Below, piece after piece: positions 36,474 to 46,225 of a stretch of DNA of 64,000 nt. The stretch is from NCBI RefSeq assembly GCF_003173335.1, contig NZ_QGMZ01000011.1, positions 62,001 through 126,000 of the forward strand. The letters are read 5' to 3'. The position numbers and the translations under genes are program-made. The stretch comes from Methanospirillum stamsii (GTDB lineage Archaea; Halobacteriota; Methanomicrobia; Methanomicrobiales; Methanospirillaceae). Position 1 is the first letter of the stretch, and every line of letters begins with the position of its first letter. The notes beneath the pieces are model-generated. The model saw only the letters and a list, made by a program, of their open reading frames with translations. It was not told the DNA's origin and searched no databases.

Positions 36474-37988
36474 ATGTCCTCGGATAGGAATGAATTTTTT
36501 ATAATCAGAATTCCTGATACCGGTTCAATTTTAGAAGCAGTTCATATTATTGCCTCAGCAGGTCTGACCATTACCCGGTGCCATTATAACCGATCCTTAG
36601 ATCCCGACACTGCTTTTTTTTCTGTATCCGGCAATGATGACGGTTATAAAAAAGGCGCCCAGGTATTATCTGATAAAAGCTATCTTCAGAAAACCATCAC
36701 ATATCCAAGAAACATTCGTTTTACTATAAAAGTCCCTGAAATACCAGGAACCCTGCATAATATCCTAACGATATTGAACCGATATCATGCTGAAATCAAT
36801 TCACTTTCATTTGATAATCGTGGCAGGTATCCAGACCTTCTACAGGTAACTCTCCGGGTCAGAGAATCAGAAAAAATTGAAGATCTTATAGAAGAAATCC
36901 AATCTACCTATCCTGTTGAAATTGACGGATATGATTGTGGTGATAGTTGTGATGATGGCAGTCAGTTTTATGTCAGATATGCTGCTCGTGTAAGTGAAAT
37001 ACTACAGATATCAGATGAACCACATCTATTAAAATTATTAAACCAGTTCAGTCATCTGGCCCAGCAACTTACTGAATATGGAAAAGAATATCAGGACACC
37101 CTTGAACAGATCCTACAAAATGGGATACGTCTGAAAGAAACAACAAATGATGGCTTTTATGCCGATGTTCAAATTTTTGAAATATCTGATACTCTCACCC
37201 TCTATTGTTTCCAACTTCCAGGAGGGGGTAGTATTTTTGTCATTAATGCCCCGAACGAACGGGTAATGATTGATACCGGATATGGTATCTACCATACAGA
37301 TGTTCTCCGGATGTTTGAGCATTATCATCTTGGTGGCATTAATGATTTTACTCGTATAATTCTCACTCATGGAGATACTGATCACTGTGGCGCGTCCGGA
37401 TTTTTCAATGCCCCCGTTTATACTCATGAAGGGACATGGAAAATTATTGAAACAAATAACCGGGCCTTTGGAGCAACATCGCAGGATCAGGTTTTAGAGC
37501 AGGTTTATACTGTTATGATAAATCTGTTTGCACACATGACCCCTCCAAAAGTCTGTGAATTATTACCTCCCACAGGGGAAAGGAAACGCGGAGAATTTCC
37601 AATTTTGACAACTTTTTCAGCGGGCGGTTATGAATTTGAAATACTTGAAGGGCATGGCGGTCACCAACACGGATTGATTTACATTTTATGCCAGGAAGCA
37701 GGGTTGTTATTCACATCAGATACAATTTTAAATCTGAAATATTTAAGTCCCGAGAGAAGTGAATACAACAATTTTGCAGTTTATCTGGTCACAACGGTCA
37801 ATGTGGATCCAGAATTAGTGAAAAGTGAACGAAAAGCATTATCCTCTCTTGCCATTACTCTTGATTCAGAACTTCAACAACAAGGAAAACGGCTTCTTCT
37901 TTGTTGTGGTCATGGACCGGTTTCTATAATGGATAAAGGGGAGATGGTGCCCGCAACAGAACCTGTTGTATATCACCATAAACCCTGA
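36474..37988 (+). CDS. ACT-ACT-metallo-beta-lactamase fusion protein
   Basis: The 504-residue protein has two ACT-type ligand-binding domains (about 6-75 and 82-155; the second reads TIKVPEIPGTLHNILTILNRYHAEI) followed by a helical linker and a metallo-beta-lactamase hydrolase domain (about 235-490). Metal ligands are in ILTHGDTDHCG, GHGGHQHG, FTSDT and CCGHGP. ACT domains usually sense amino acids, so the hydrolase may be controlled by one. The substrate is not known. Overlap with the small gene before it is nearly total in spacing (5 bases). Confidence 0.8.
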   Translation: MSSDRNEFFIIRIPDTGSILEAVHIIASAGLTITRCHYNRSLDPDTAFFSVSGNDDGYKKGAQVLSDKSYLQKTITYPRNIRFTIKVPEIPGTLHNILTILNRYHAEINSLSFDNRGRYPDLLQVTLRVRESEKIEDLIEEIQSTYPVEIDGYDCGDSCDDGSQFYVRYAARVSEILQISDEPHLLKLLNQFSHLAQQLTEYGKEYQDTLEQILQNGIRLKETTNDGFYADVQIFEISDTLTLYCFQLPGGGSIFVINAPNERVMIDTGYGIYHTDVLRMFEHYHLGGINDFTRIILTHGDTDHCGASGFFNAPVYTHEGTWKIIETNNRAFGATSQDQVLEQVYTVMINLFAHMTPPKVCELLPPTGERKRGEFPILTTFSAGGYEFEILEGHGGHQHGLIYILCQEAGLLFTSDTILNLKYLSPERSEYNNFAVYLVTTVNVDPELVKSERKALSSLAITLDSELQQQGKRLLLCCGHGPVSIMDKGEMVPATEPVVYHHKP

Positions 37989-38042
37989 TGGCAATTTTTT
38001 TCGATATTATGATGACTCTTTGACAAAAATGTATAGAGAGGT

Positions 38043-38642
38043 ATGAATCAGCACCGTGTACAGGATATGATGCAACTGATGGCATCCCGCATTGATGCCA
38101 TTGCGGATCATATTTCAGACCAGGAAGTATCCGCATTCATTTCAGAACTACTCAATGCAAAACGGATCTATGTTATGGGTGCCGGAAGATCAGGACTTGT
38201 TGCCAAAGCATTTGCAATGCGTCTCATGCATCTTGGAATGACAAGTTATGTCGTTGGAGAAACAATTACGCCGGCTCTTCAAAAAGGTGATCTGATAGTT
38301 GTATTATCCGGTTCAGGAAAAACAAAAACTATCATCGAGATTGTCCAAACTGCAAAGGAAATAGGAGGACGGATTTGTCTGATTACATCCAATCCGGATT
38401 CTTCAATCGGTAAAATCGCAGTTTCCACGGTTATGATTGAAAATTACCGAGATAATATTCCGGATGAAAGCAGGGAATATGACACCAGACAAATGCTTGG
38501 TGAACACCGATCCTTTGCTCCTTTAGGAACCCTGTTTGAAACCGCAGCAATGACTTTTTGTGATGCGGTCATATCAAGGCTGATGGAAATCACACAGACT
38601 GATGAATCCGAACTAAAAGGCAGACATGCCAATATTGAGTAA
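38043..38642 (+). CDS. hxlB: 6-phospho-3-hexuloisomerase
   Basis: The 199-residue SIS-domain protein converts hexulose-6-phosphate and fructose-6-phosphate. In archaea it works in the ribulose-monophosphate route to make ribulose-5-phosphate. The signature is RIYVMGAGRSGLVAKAFAMR (about 40-60), LSGSGKTKTIIE and the late EHRSFAPLGTLFE. The hps partner is not in the window. GAGAGGT precedes the ATG closely. Confidence 0.87.
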   Translation: MNQHRVQDMMQLMASRIDAIADHISDQEVSAFISELLNAKRIYVMGAGRSGLVAKAFAMRLMHLGMTSYVVGETITPALQKGDLIVVLSGSGKTKTIIEIVQTAKEIGGRICLITSNPDSSIGKIAVSTVMIENYRDNIPDESREYDTRQMLGEHRSFAPLGTLFETAAMTFCDAVISRLMEITQTDESELKGRHANIE

Positions 38643-38649
38643 ATATATT

Positions 38650-39756
38650 ATGAAAAAGATATCACAACGAGCCCTGGATATCGAGATGTCAGGTATCAGG
38701 AAATTTTTCCAGGCTGCAAAACCAGACTCGATAAATATGACACTGGGTCAGCCTGATTTTGATACACCCGAACATGTAAAAAACGCTGCAATTCAGGCAA
38801 TACATGAAGGGAAAACAGGATATACTTTTAATGCAGGTCTTCCCGAATTACGTGAGGCAATTTCAGAAAAATTTGAGCGTGAAAATTCACTAAACTATAA
38901 TCCGGATCAAATTATTGTGACCGCAGGTGCCGGTGAAGCGCTTTTTATTGCAATGCAGAGTCTTGTGGATTCCGGAGATAGAGTTCTTCTGACAAATCCT
39001 GGTTTTGTCTCTTATGAAGCTTGTATCCGCCTTGCAGAAGGAAAGCCGGATTATATTCCTTTAACAAATGATCTCCATATTAACCAGGAAATATTACAGG
39101 AAAAAATATCCGGCGCCAGATTGCTCATCCTGAATTCACCGAACAATCCAACAGGTGCAGTAGAATCACCTGAAAACATCAGAGCCATTGTTGAAACCGC
39201 TATGGATGCCGGAGTGACTGTACTTTCAGACGAAGTGTATGAACATATCATTTATGATGCAGTCCATAAAAGTGCGGGAACCTATGGTGATGATATCATT
39301 ACGGTTAATGCTGCAAGTAAAACCTATGCAATGACCGGATGGAGACTTGGTTATCTTGCCGGACCCGATGAATATATGGAACAATGTCTGAAAGTTCACC
39401 AATACTGTCAGACATGTGCTACATCTATCAGTCAGTATGCAGGCCTTGCGGCATATACGGGGGACCAGTCATGTGTAAAAACCATGCAGGATGAATACAA
39501 AGCAAGACGGGACATCCTGGTTTCAGGTCTGAAAGAGATGGGTGTTAAATTCCCGGTACCCGAAGGTGCATTTTATGTTTTTGCCCCTCTTGGAAAAGAG
39601 ATAACTAGTAAGATTATGGATGCAGGGGTAATAATAGTCCCCGGAGATGCATTTGGAGATGCCGGAGCGGAGTATGCCCGATTTAGTTATGCTACATCAA
39701 GACAAAATATTTATGCTGCAATTGAACGAATGAAACCGGTTTTTGGTGAAGATTAA
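38650..39756 (+). CDS. Class I/II pyridoxal-phosphate aminotransferase
   Basis: The 368-residue enzyme (ATG at 38650) is an aspartate-aminotransferase-like protein. The sugar-fold residues are MTLGQPDFDTPEHV, LNSPNNPTGA, SDEVYEHI, and the PLP lysine in VNAASKTYAMTGWRLGY. The late RFSYATS holds the substrate-binding Arg. Substrate is likely aspartate, alanine or an aromatic amino acid. The frame also opens at 38626 inside hxlB. It overlaps the M42 peptidase by one base (TAATG). Confidence 0.9.
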   Translation: MKKISQRALDIEMSGIRKFFQAAKPDSINMTLGQPDFDTPEHVKNAAIQAIHEGKTGYTFNAGLPELREAISEKFERENSLNYNPDQIIVTAGAGEALFIAMQSLVDSGDRVLLTNPGFVSYEACIRLAEGKPDYIPLTNDLHINQEILQEKISGARLLILNSPNNPTGAVESPENIRAIVETAMDAGVTVLSDEVYEHIIYDAVHKSAGTYGDDIITVNAASKTYAMTGWRLGYLAGPDEYMEQCLKVHQYCQTCATSISQYAGLAAYTGDQSCVKTMQDEYKARRDILVSGLKEMGVKFPVPEGAFYVFAPLGKEITSKIMDAGVIIVPGDAFGDAGAEYARFSYATSRQNIYAAIERMKPVFGED

Positions 39757-40793
39757 TGGTTTATAATTTATTAAAACGTCTTTCAGATGCCCACGGACTT
39801 TCAGGATTTGAAAGTAACATCAAGGATATTGTTAGAAAAGAACTTGATGGCTATGTAGATGAAATTTCCGAAGATAAACTTGGAAACCTGATCGCAGTTA
39901 AAAAAGGATCAGAGACCTCCGTCATGATTGCATCACATATGGATGAAATCGGTCTGATGGTCCAGTATATTGATGAAAAGGGATTTATAAAATTTGTAGG
40001 GATTGGTGGCTGGTATAACCCCACCCTGCACACACAACGAGTAGTTCTCCATGGAAGAAAAGGACCGGTTCCTGGAGTTATTGGTTCCAAACCCCCTCAT
40101 GTAATGACACCAGAAGATCGGAAAAAGGAAATTAAAATTGAAGATCTTTTTATCGATGTAGGTGCTTCATCAGCAGAAGAGGTAGATTCACTAGGAATAG
40201 AGATAGGAACTCCAGTAACTATTGAACAGGAGTTAATCAGACTTGCAAATGATAAAGTCACGGGAAAAGCACTAGACAATCGTGTGGGTGTTCTGGTTCT
40301 CATTGAAACGATGAGAAAGATGAAAACTTCCATGACGGTATATGCTGTTTTTACCGTACAGGAGGAAGTTGGTCTGAAAGGAGCAAAAGTTAGTGCCTTT
40401 GCATTAAACCCTGATTTTGCTATCGCTACTGATGTTACAATTCCGGGCGACCATCCAGGGGTTTCTAAAAAAGAAGCATCTCCGGAGATGGGTAAAGGAC
40501 CGGTTCTTGTTCTTGCAAGTGCATCAGGAAGAGGACTATTGGCAGATTCCAGGCTTAGTTCCTGGCTTAGAAATGCCGGGGATAAAATGAAAATTCCATA
40601 TCAGTTAGAGGTCGGAGATGGAGGAAATACTGATGCCTCCATTATCAACATGGTCAGAGATGGAATACCGAGTATCCCTCTTTCTGTTCCTTCAAGATAC
40701 ATTCATTCACCAGTTGAAGTAGTAGATCTGAAAGACGTTCAGGCTACAATTGACTTGCTGATTGAAGCATTAAAGAAAAAACCAAAGTTCTAG
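39756..40793 (+). CDS. M42 family metallo-aminopeptidase
   Basis: The 345-residue protein is a tetrahedral-type M42 aminopeptidase. Metal ligands are seen in IASHMDEIGLMV, the ALDNRVG block, VQEEVGLKGAKV and ATDVTIPGDHPG, with the late SRYIHSPVEVVDLKD holding the last histidine. It degrades peptides released by the proteasome and is cytosolic. It is translationally coupled to the aminotransferase upstream, so the pair may handle peptide-derived amino acids. Confidence 0.92.
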   Translation: MVYNLLKRLSDAHGLSGFESNIKDIVRKELDGYVDEISEDKLGNLIAVKKGSETSVMIASHMDEIGLMVQYIDEKGFIKFVGIGGWYNPTLHTQRVVLHGRKGPVPGVIGSKPPHVMTPEDRKKEIKIEDLFIDVGASSAEEVDSLGIEIGTPVTIEQELIRLANDKVTGKALDNRVGVLVLIETMRKMKTSMTVYAVFTVQEEVGLKGAKVSAFALNPDFAIATDVTIPGDHPGVSKKEASPEMGKGPVLVLASASGRGLLADSRLSSWLRNAGDKMKIPYQLEVGDGGNTDASIINMVRDGIPSIPLSVPSRYIHSPVEVVDLKDVQATIDLLIEALKKKPKF

Positions 40794-40832
40794 GTTTTCA
40801 ATCTTCCTTTTTCAGACCAACCTTTTTCAGGT

Positions 40833-40849
40833 CTATGAACATTTCATAG
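40833..40849 (+). repeat. 7-base inverted repeat before the TPR gene
   Basis: CTATGAA (40833-40839) and TTCATAG (40843-40849) form a perfect stem with a 3-base loop, ending 4 bases before the ATG at 40854. It could hide the ribosome site or be an operator. A second weaker repeat (AGACC at 40815 with GGTCT near 40829) lies just upstream. Confidence 0.35.
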
Positions 40850-40853
40850 TAAT

Positions 40854-41696
40854 ATGAAAAATCTAATTTTGTTCAACTTATTCATCTTACTCATTATCAT
40901 AGTTGGTTATGGAAATGCAGAGGATTCTAACAAAACGTATTTCAACCGTACTATGGGATTAAATCTAATTCAAAATGGTTCATATGAAGAAGGAGTGACA
41001 CTATTACACGAATACGCCTCGATAAATAATTCAGATGTAGAAGTATGGAATGCAATAGGTTTTGCATATAACAATCTTGGGCAATTCAATCAATCTTTAG
41101 ATCTCTTATCACGCGCCACCTCTCTGGATCCTGATCATGGGTTTGCATGGACAAATACCGGCTGGGCCCTAAACGAACTGGACCGATACGATGAAGCAAA
41201 AATTGCACTCAATAATGCCGTTCTGGTTGATCCGGATAATAAATATGCCTGGAGTACATTGGGGTACACTCTTATCAGAACCGGTAATTATAAAGAAGCA
41301 ATAATAGCGCTGGATAAGGCTTTACTTATTGATCCGAAATTTTCTGATGCCTGGAACAACCTGGGTTGGGCATATGGGGAACAAAAAAATTATCATCTGG
41401 CTATTTCTGCCTTGGAAAACGCTACAATATTCGATCCGAAAAATGGATATGCATGGAATAATCTTGGACGCCTCTATTATCTGCTAGGAGATAAAAACAA
41501 AGCAATGGAAGCATTATATACAGCAACCGACACCAGGCCCGACTTTGATCAGGGTTGGTATAATCTTGGAAATGTATTATATGCCGTGGGTAATTCTAGT
41601 GGATCAATAGAAGCATATCGAAAAGCAATCAAATTAAATCCTGAAAATAATATTGCAAAAGAAAACCTCGAAATCCTGGAAAATAATTTAATATAA
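40854..41696 (+). CDS. Secreted TPR protein
   Basis: The 280-residue protein has a signal peptide (LFILLIIIVGYGNA) and seven tandem TPR units of 34 residues, each with a strong consensus such as GFAWTNTGWALNELDRYDEA and DAWNNLGWAYGEQKNYHLA. The C-terminus has no membrane helix, unlike the other two TPR proteins here. It is probably exported and binds other surface proteins. Confidence 0.82.
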   Translation: MKNLILFNLFILLIIIVGYGNAEDSNKTYFNRTMGLNLIQNGSYEEGVTLLHEYASINNSDVEVWNAIGFAYNNLGQFNQSLDLLSRATSLDPDHGFAWTNTGWALNELDRYDEAKIALNNAVLVDPDNKYAWSTLGYTLIRTGNYKEAIIALDKALLIDPKFSDAWNNLGWAYGEQKNYHLAISALENATIFDPKNGYAWNNLGRLYYLLGDKNKAMEALYTATDTRPDFDQGWYNLGNVLYAVGNSSGSIEAYRKAIKLNPENNIAKENLEILENNLI

Positions 41697-41730
41697 AAAA
41701 ATAGCATTCAACAAAATTAGATACAGATAA

Positions 41731-42282
41731 TTAAACAAAAACAGACACTTTCTTTTTATTCATTTTTGCCAGACAAGAAGGACATAACATGGATTTCTTG
41801 ATATCAAGATCATCAAGAGTGCTTGGATTTGCCATGATACACGAAGGATTACTGCAATGATCAAGAAATAACAAATGCCCTAATTCGTGTGCACCCTCGC
41901 GTGATAAACGATCAATCAGCATCATTTCATCATATGGAAGTCCCCAGTATTCATTATTTAATCTGGCTGAAGAAATTACAGCGGTTTTGGTTTTTGGTCT
42001 TGACAATCCGAAAACATACCGTGTATGTGGCCTGAAAATATCATCACCGGTGACCAGTAAAATCAAACGGTTTTCTTCATTCCGGCGGGAAAAGACATCA
42101 AGACAGGTAAGTATTTCAGTAGCATCAAACTGATTTCTGCTTCTGTCAAACCCGTTATAGAGCACGGGGCTTTTACATACTTCGACCGGAATATCCAGGA
42201 TTTGAGAAATGATCCGGGAAACAGGCATTTCAAGACCGACCGGTGCCCCGCGATCCCAAAAAATAAGGATATTCATCTCCAA
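41731..42282 (-). CDS. amzA: Archaemetzincin metalloprotease
   Basis: The 183-residue protein is an archaemetzincin. The zinc motif HELGHLLFLDHC is followed by the family-specific CIMANPSTLDDLDIK and a CPSCLAKM zinc-binding pair, giving the extended Hx3Hx5HCx4Cx(n)Cx2C form. Archaeal AmzA lacks a signal peptide and is cytosolic; its substrate is unknown. The start is divergent from the UPF0146 gene with 11 bases between. Confidence 0.93.
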   Translation of the reverse strand: MEMNILIFWDRGAPVGLEMPVSRIISQILDIPVEVCKSPVLYNGFDRSRNQFDATEILTCLDVFSRRNEENRLILLVTGDDIFRPHTRYVFGLSRPKTKTAVISSARLNNEYWGLPYDEMMLIDRLSREGAHELGHLLFLDHCSNPSCIMANPSTLDDLDIKKSMLCPSCLAKMNKKKVSVFV

Positions 42283-42293
42283 TAAACTGGGTA

Positions 42294-42698
42294 ATGAGCG
42301 GGTATAAACATATTGAGACAGTTATTGCCCGATACATTGCCGGACGATACAACTCTGTAATAGAAACTGGTGCCGGCTCAAATCTTCATGCGGCAAATCT
42401 TCTATTTAGAGCAGGAGTGTTAATTCGTTGTTCTGATATCGTCGTACCGCAATTATCACTCTCGATACCATACGTGTATGATGATGTTTTTCATCCAAAT
42501 CTCTCATATTATTCAGACAGTGATTGCATCTATGCAATTCGTCCTACTGAAGAGATGATACCTGCGCTCATCCGACTTGCAAAAAAGGTACGAACTGATT
42601 TGTATATTTACCATCTAGGGTTTGAGGGGACAGATTGTCCGGCTCCGGTAAAGGGTTGCGAAGTGCCCCTTCATCATTATGTAAAAATTAAAAATTAA
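42294..42698 (+). CDS. UPF0146 family protein
   Basis: The 134-residue protein matches archaeal UPF0146, with an N-terminal methyltransferase-like start (NSVIETGAGSNLHAANLLF) and the IYAIRPTEEMIPALIRLAK block. The fold looks like a Rossmann core without a full SAM domain, and the function is not known. Its last 11 bases overlap the 3' end of rfcL on the other strand. Confidence 0.85.
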   Translation: MSGYKHIETVIARYIAGRYNSVIETGAGSNLHAANLLFRAGVLIRCSDIVVPQLSLSIPYVYDDVFHPNLSYYSDSDCIYAIRPTEEMIPALIRLAKKVRTDLYIYHLGFEGTDCPAPVKGCEVPLHHYVKIKN

Positions 42699-44142
42699 AT
42701 AGGGTCGATTGCGATGATTTTTTATCTTTATTTACGTTAGTTTCGGATTCTTTCTCATTATCATCTATCATAACAAGGGCGCTGTCTGTCTCATTACATG
42801 AAGACAACTGAACCTTTATGTCAGGTTCGGTTTTTTTGAGAGTTCGGTTTTTTTTCGCTAAGGCTTCTTCTTCTTTCTTTTTCTTTTTCAATTCTTTTTC
42901 AAGACTTTTCTTTTCTTCATCAATTGATTTTACTATTGATTTCGCTAGATCTGGGTCATGAATTAAGATATTTAATTGATCAGCATCAAAACTGTAATCC
43001 TTCACAAAAGATTGAGGAAATTGGCGTGCAAGCAGAGAAACAGGACACAAATAAATATTTCTTACAGATGCAGATGACATATGCATCGAAATGCCAAGTT
43101 GTGAAAGAAGGTGTTCACGCATTAATTTCTGGCGCTTTGCAGTAGACATCTGTCTCCATCTTGTAGGAGGCATTATCTTTGCATACCCTGAAGGTCTTCC
43201 CTTCATCACATCATGTACGCCATATAGCATCAGAATATTTGCATACCGCCATAACGTATAATATTGAGTTTTGTATGTATATCCGAGGTACATGTCTGCA
43301 CGTGACAGAGCCTGGTATGCAGCAGCATTTTTTTTCGTATCCGGTAGAACTCCGAGGTTTCCTTCAATCCATTGAAGAACGGTATCAGGAGTTTCATCCA
43401 CAGTCATATTCAAATCCTGTAGAGATGTTACCTGACGATATCCAAGAGTAGCTGCCACCAGGTCAAAAATTGTGCTTCTGCTGTCTTTAGAAGATATTGA
43501 TACATCATCTTCGCCCACTTTATCTTTGCCGATAGCACTGGCATAGAGCATTGTTACTGCAGACCTGATATCTCCGGATGCCTGTTCCGCAATATCATTC
43601 AAAGCAGGTAATGCACAGGTAATCCCTTCCATGGAACAAATTTCCCGGAGCCTGGGAACCAGAGATTTAGCAGGTAAGGCTTTAAATTGAATTTTAGTAC
43701 AAAGATTTCTTATCGTCCCATCAAGCCCATATAAATCATTTGCGATGAGAATCAGAGGTTGCTTTGCCTGTCTGATAACCTCGGCAATTGCCCGGGCACC
43801 ACCTCTGTCAGCATTTCCCTGAAGATTATCTGCTTCATCTAAAATGATGAGTTTTCGAAAAGCCCCTGAAAGTGATCCGGTACTGGCGCTTCCGCCTGCT
43901 ATTTTTTCTATCACTCCCTTAGTCCGCTGATCACTGGCATTTAATTCCACCACTTCCCAGTTCATATCATTGGCCAAAGCCCATGCGCTGGATGTTTTTC
44001 CTATACCCGGTTTTCCATATATAATAAGGGGAGGAGTTTCAGTGGTCCATTGACGGGCCCATTCACTCATCTGGCGTAATGATTCACGGTTCCCAACCAG
44101 TTCAGACAGATGGCGGGGACGGTATTTTTCAGCCCAGTCCAT
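42688..44142 (-). CDS. rfcL: Replication factor C large subunit
   Basis: The 484-residue protein is the large clamp-loader subunit that opens PCNA. It begins DWAEKYRPRHLSELVGN, has Walker A IIYGKPGIGKTSSAWALAN, Walker B LIILDEADNL and sensor regions up to about residue 210. A helical collar domain and a highly charged Lys/Glu tail follow, and the protein ends with a PIP box QSTLFNF that binds PCNA. The small subunit gene is not in the window. Confidence 0.95.
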   Translation of the reverse strand: MDWAEKYRPRHLSELVGNRESLRQMSEWARQWTTETPPLIIYGKPGIGKTSSAWALANDMNWEVVELNASDQRTKGVIEKIAGGSASTGSLSGAFRKLIILDEADNLQGNADRGGARAIAEVIRQAKQPLILIANDLYGLDGTIRNLCTKIQFKALPAKSLVPRLREICSMEGITCALPALNDIAEQASGDIRSAVTMLYASAIGKDKVGEDDVSISSKDSRSTIFDLVAATLGYRQVTSLQDLNMTVDETPDTVLQWIEGNLGVLPDTKKNAAAYQALSRADMYLGYTYKTQYYTLWRYANILMLYGVHDVMKGRPSGYAKIMPPTRWRQMSTAKRQKLMREHLLSQLGISMHMSSASVRNIYLCPVSLLARQFPQSFVKDYSFDADQLNILIHDPDLAKSIVKSIDEEKKSLEKELKKKKKEEEALAKKNRTLKKTEPDIKVQLSSCNETDSALVMIDDNEKESETNVNKDKKSSQSTLFNF

Positions 44143-44240
44143 TTCACATACTTTAACCTGCTTTATTGATAAATCACTTGAACTCTTACTGTCATTAAAG
44201 GGTATTGCTTGCCAGAATTTTAACCAAAATAAGACATTTT

Positions 44241-45281
44241 ATGACTAATGAAACAAAAAAAAGAATGAGATTTTCGCCCATGGCCGAATACACCTGCTCA
44301 ACCGAACAAATAGCACAAGCCGTCAGAATGTATGATGGAGTGAGAAGAAAGAGTGAAATTGGTGCAATGGTTCGGGACCTCCGGATTGATTCACAAGAAG
44401 TAATAGCATCCTTTGGAGAAGATGCTGCAGTAATCAGGAACCATAATGATGCATTGCTTTTAGCAGCGGATGGAATCTGGAGTAAATTAATGGATGCTGA
44501 TCCTTATTGGGCCGGATATTGTTCTGTCCTTGTTAATGTTCATGATATTGCAGCAATGGGGGGAAAACCCCTGGCAATGGTTGACATCTTTTCTATATCC
44601 GATATAACAATAAGAGATCTGGTAATTCAGGGTATGCATGATGCATCCCGGCAATTTGGTGTTCCAATTGTCGGAGGACATCTTCACCCGGACACACCTT
44701 ATAGTGTAATTGATGTTGCGATTCTTGGCATTGCACCCATTGATGGTGTAATCTACAGTAATACCGCCCAAGTCGGAGATACCATTCTGGTTGCCATCGA
44801 CCTGCATGGAAGAGTTCATCCATCATGTGTTTTGAACTGGGATTCAGCAACACTTCGTTCTGCAGAAGAAGTGAGATCTCAGATTGCAGTGATGCAGGAA
44901 ATCGGGACAAAAAAACTGGTTACTGCAGCTAAAGATATTTCTAACCCAGGATTATTAGGTACCCTTGGAATGCTTCTTGAAGTATCAGGAAAAGGGGCAA
45001 AGGTAGATCTTGAAAAAATTCCCAAGCCGGATCTTTTAGCGAATAATATTTCTTTTGATCACTGGATCAGAATGTATCCGGGAATGGGTTTTATCCTGAC
45101 CTTAAAATCCGAAAAAATAGATTTGGTAAAGGAACTGTTTGAAAAAACGGGGATGACTGTAGCTCCGATTGGAACAGTTGATAATTCGAATGAACTTACC
45201 ATCCATTATCAGAATTCTTCATCCCGTGTATTTGACTTTTCAAAAGATGGGGGCGTAATGCATCTTGGTTCTTACACATAA
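44241..45281 (+). CDS. Methanogenesis marker protein 2 (PurM/AIR-synthase-like)
   Basis: The protein of about 346 residues is of the PurM/HypE/SelD fold: ATP-binding FGEDAAVIRN, NVHDIAAMGGKPLAMVDI and GGHLHPDTPYSVIDVAI. In methanogens this group is annotated as methanogenesis marker 2. Its role is not settled. The frame opens with TTG at 44205; ATG at 44241 is preferred and 44280 is possible. It overlaps mtxX by 17 bases on the same strand. Confidence 0.82.
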   Translation: MTNETKKRMRFSPMAEYTCSTEQIAQAVRMYDGVRRKSEIGAMVRDLRIDSQEVIASFGEDAAVIRNHNDALLLAADGIWSKLMDADPYWAGYCSVLVNVHDIAAMGGKPLAMVDIFSISDITIRDLVIQGMHDASRQFGVPIVGGHLHPDTPYSVIDVAILGIAPIDGVIYSNTAQVGDTILVAIDLHGRVHPSCVLNWDSATLRSAEEVRSQIAVMQEIGTKKLVTAAKDISNPGLLGTLGMLLEVSGKGAKVDLEKIPKPDLLANNISFDHWIRMYPGMGFILTLKSEKIDLVKELFEKTGMTVAPIGTVDNSNELTIHYQNSSSRVFDFSKDGGVMHLGSYT

Positions 45282-46044
45282 ATATCAGAAGATAATCGGC
45301 ATCGGTATTCAGGAAGATTCAGAACATATTTTTCGTGATATTGTAACCTATGCGGGACCTTGTACAATTCAGTGTTATGTATCCTCGGAGATTAGTGTTC
45401 CTCCGGAATTAAAAATTCATACCAATATATCAGATAATCCTGAAGAATCCCTGATTACCGATCTTTTCTCTGGACAGATCCATGCTGCAATCAGAGGAAC
45501 ATTGGAATCGCATAAAACTCTGAAATTTTTGAAAGAAAAGGCAGGAGTAAAGGAACTTGAACGAATTGTTCTTCTTGAAACCCCTGATGGGCATAAATTT
45601 TTTCTAGCTCCGGTTGGTGTTGATGAAGGTTGGTCAGTAGAACAAAAAATTTCGATAATTAATCGTTCAAAAATTTTTTGTAAAATGTTCGGGCTTTCAG
45701 ATACCGTCGCAATCCTATCCGGCGGAAGATTGACAGATATTGGCAGACATCCAGTAGTTGATCAGACACTTACTGATGGAGAACTCATTGCACGCCTTAC
45801 CGGAGCCATTCACTATGGTATTCTGATAGAAGAGGCAGTAAAAACATCAGGTCTTATCATTGCACCAGATGGAATTTCAGGCAACCTGATATTCAGAACC
45901 CTGTTATTTCTCGGTAGAGGGCTTTCTCATGGGGCACCGGTCATAAATATCGGGAAATCTTTCGTAGATACTTCGCGCGTCAACCCGGATTACCATTACG
46001 CGCTAAATCTTGCATGTACACTGATGAATGGAAATTTTTTCTAA
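45265..46044 (+). CDS. mtxX: Methanogenesis marker protein 4 (MtxX)
   Basis: The 259-residue protein matches MtxX, a methyltransferase-associated protein with a phosphotransacetylase-like fold that is kept across methanogens. Recognisable blocks are IHAAIRGTLESHKTLKFLK, VAILSGGRLTDIGRHPVVD and IAPDGISGNLIFRTLLFLG. Start is TTG at 45265 inside the mmp2 end; no better ATG is present. The pairing with mmp2 suggests a shared role in methanogenesis enzyme maturation. Confidence 0.82.
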   Translation: MVLTHKYQKIIGIGIQEDSEHIFRDIVTYAGPCTIQCYVSSEISVPPELKIHTNISDNPEESLITDLFSGQIHAAIRGTLESHKTLKFLKEKAGVKELERIVLLETPDGHKFFLAPVGVDEGWSVEQKISIINRSKIFCKMFGLSDTVAILSGGRLTDIGRHPVVDQTLTDGELIARLTGAIHYGILIEEAVKTSGLIIAPDGISGNLIFRTLLFLGRGLSHGAPVINIGKSFVDTSRVNPDYHYALNLACTLMNGNFF

Positions 46045-46178
46045 ATATCAATAAATTACGGGTTTTTTCTTATCTTTACGTTAATCCTTTCAATTGTTTT
46101 TCTCTTTATTCAAAATGCATGAAAAGAGAAAATATACACTTATCATGTCTGAAAATCGAAAATCTCGGGATTATCTCG

Positions 46179-46190
46179 AAATATTTAAAT
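46179..46190 (+). promoter_or_regulatory. Histone gene TATA box
   Basis: AAATATTTAAAT lies 36-47 bases before the histone ATG, which puts the predicted transcript start near 46210. A Shine-Dalgarno-like GAGGT follows at 46213-46217. This is the clearest strong promoter in the window, as expected for an abundant histone. Confidence 0.6.
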
Positions 46191-46225
46191 AGATATCAAT
46201 ATACTTTGTTTTGAGGTAGAGGACT

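Noticed and set aside
46014-46214. Plus-strand ORF of 66 residues before the histone
   Set aside because: It overlaps the mtxX end and reads through the histone TATA box, with no ribosome site.
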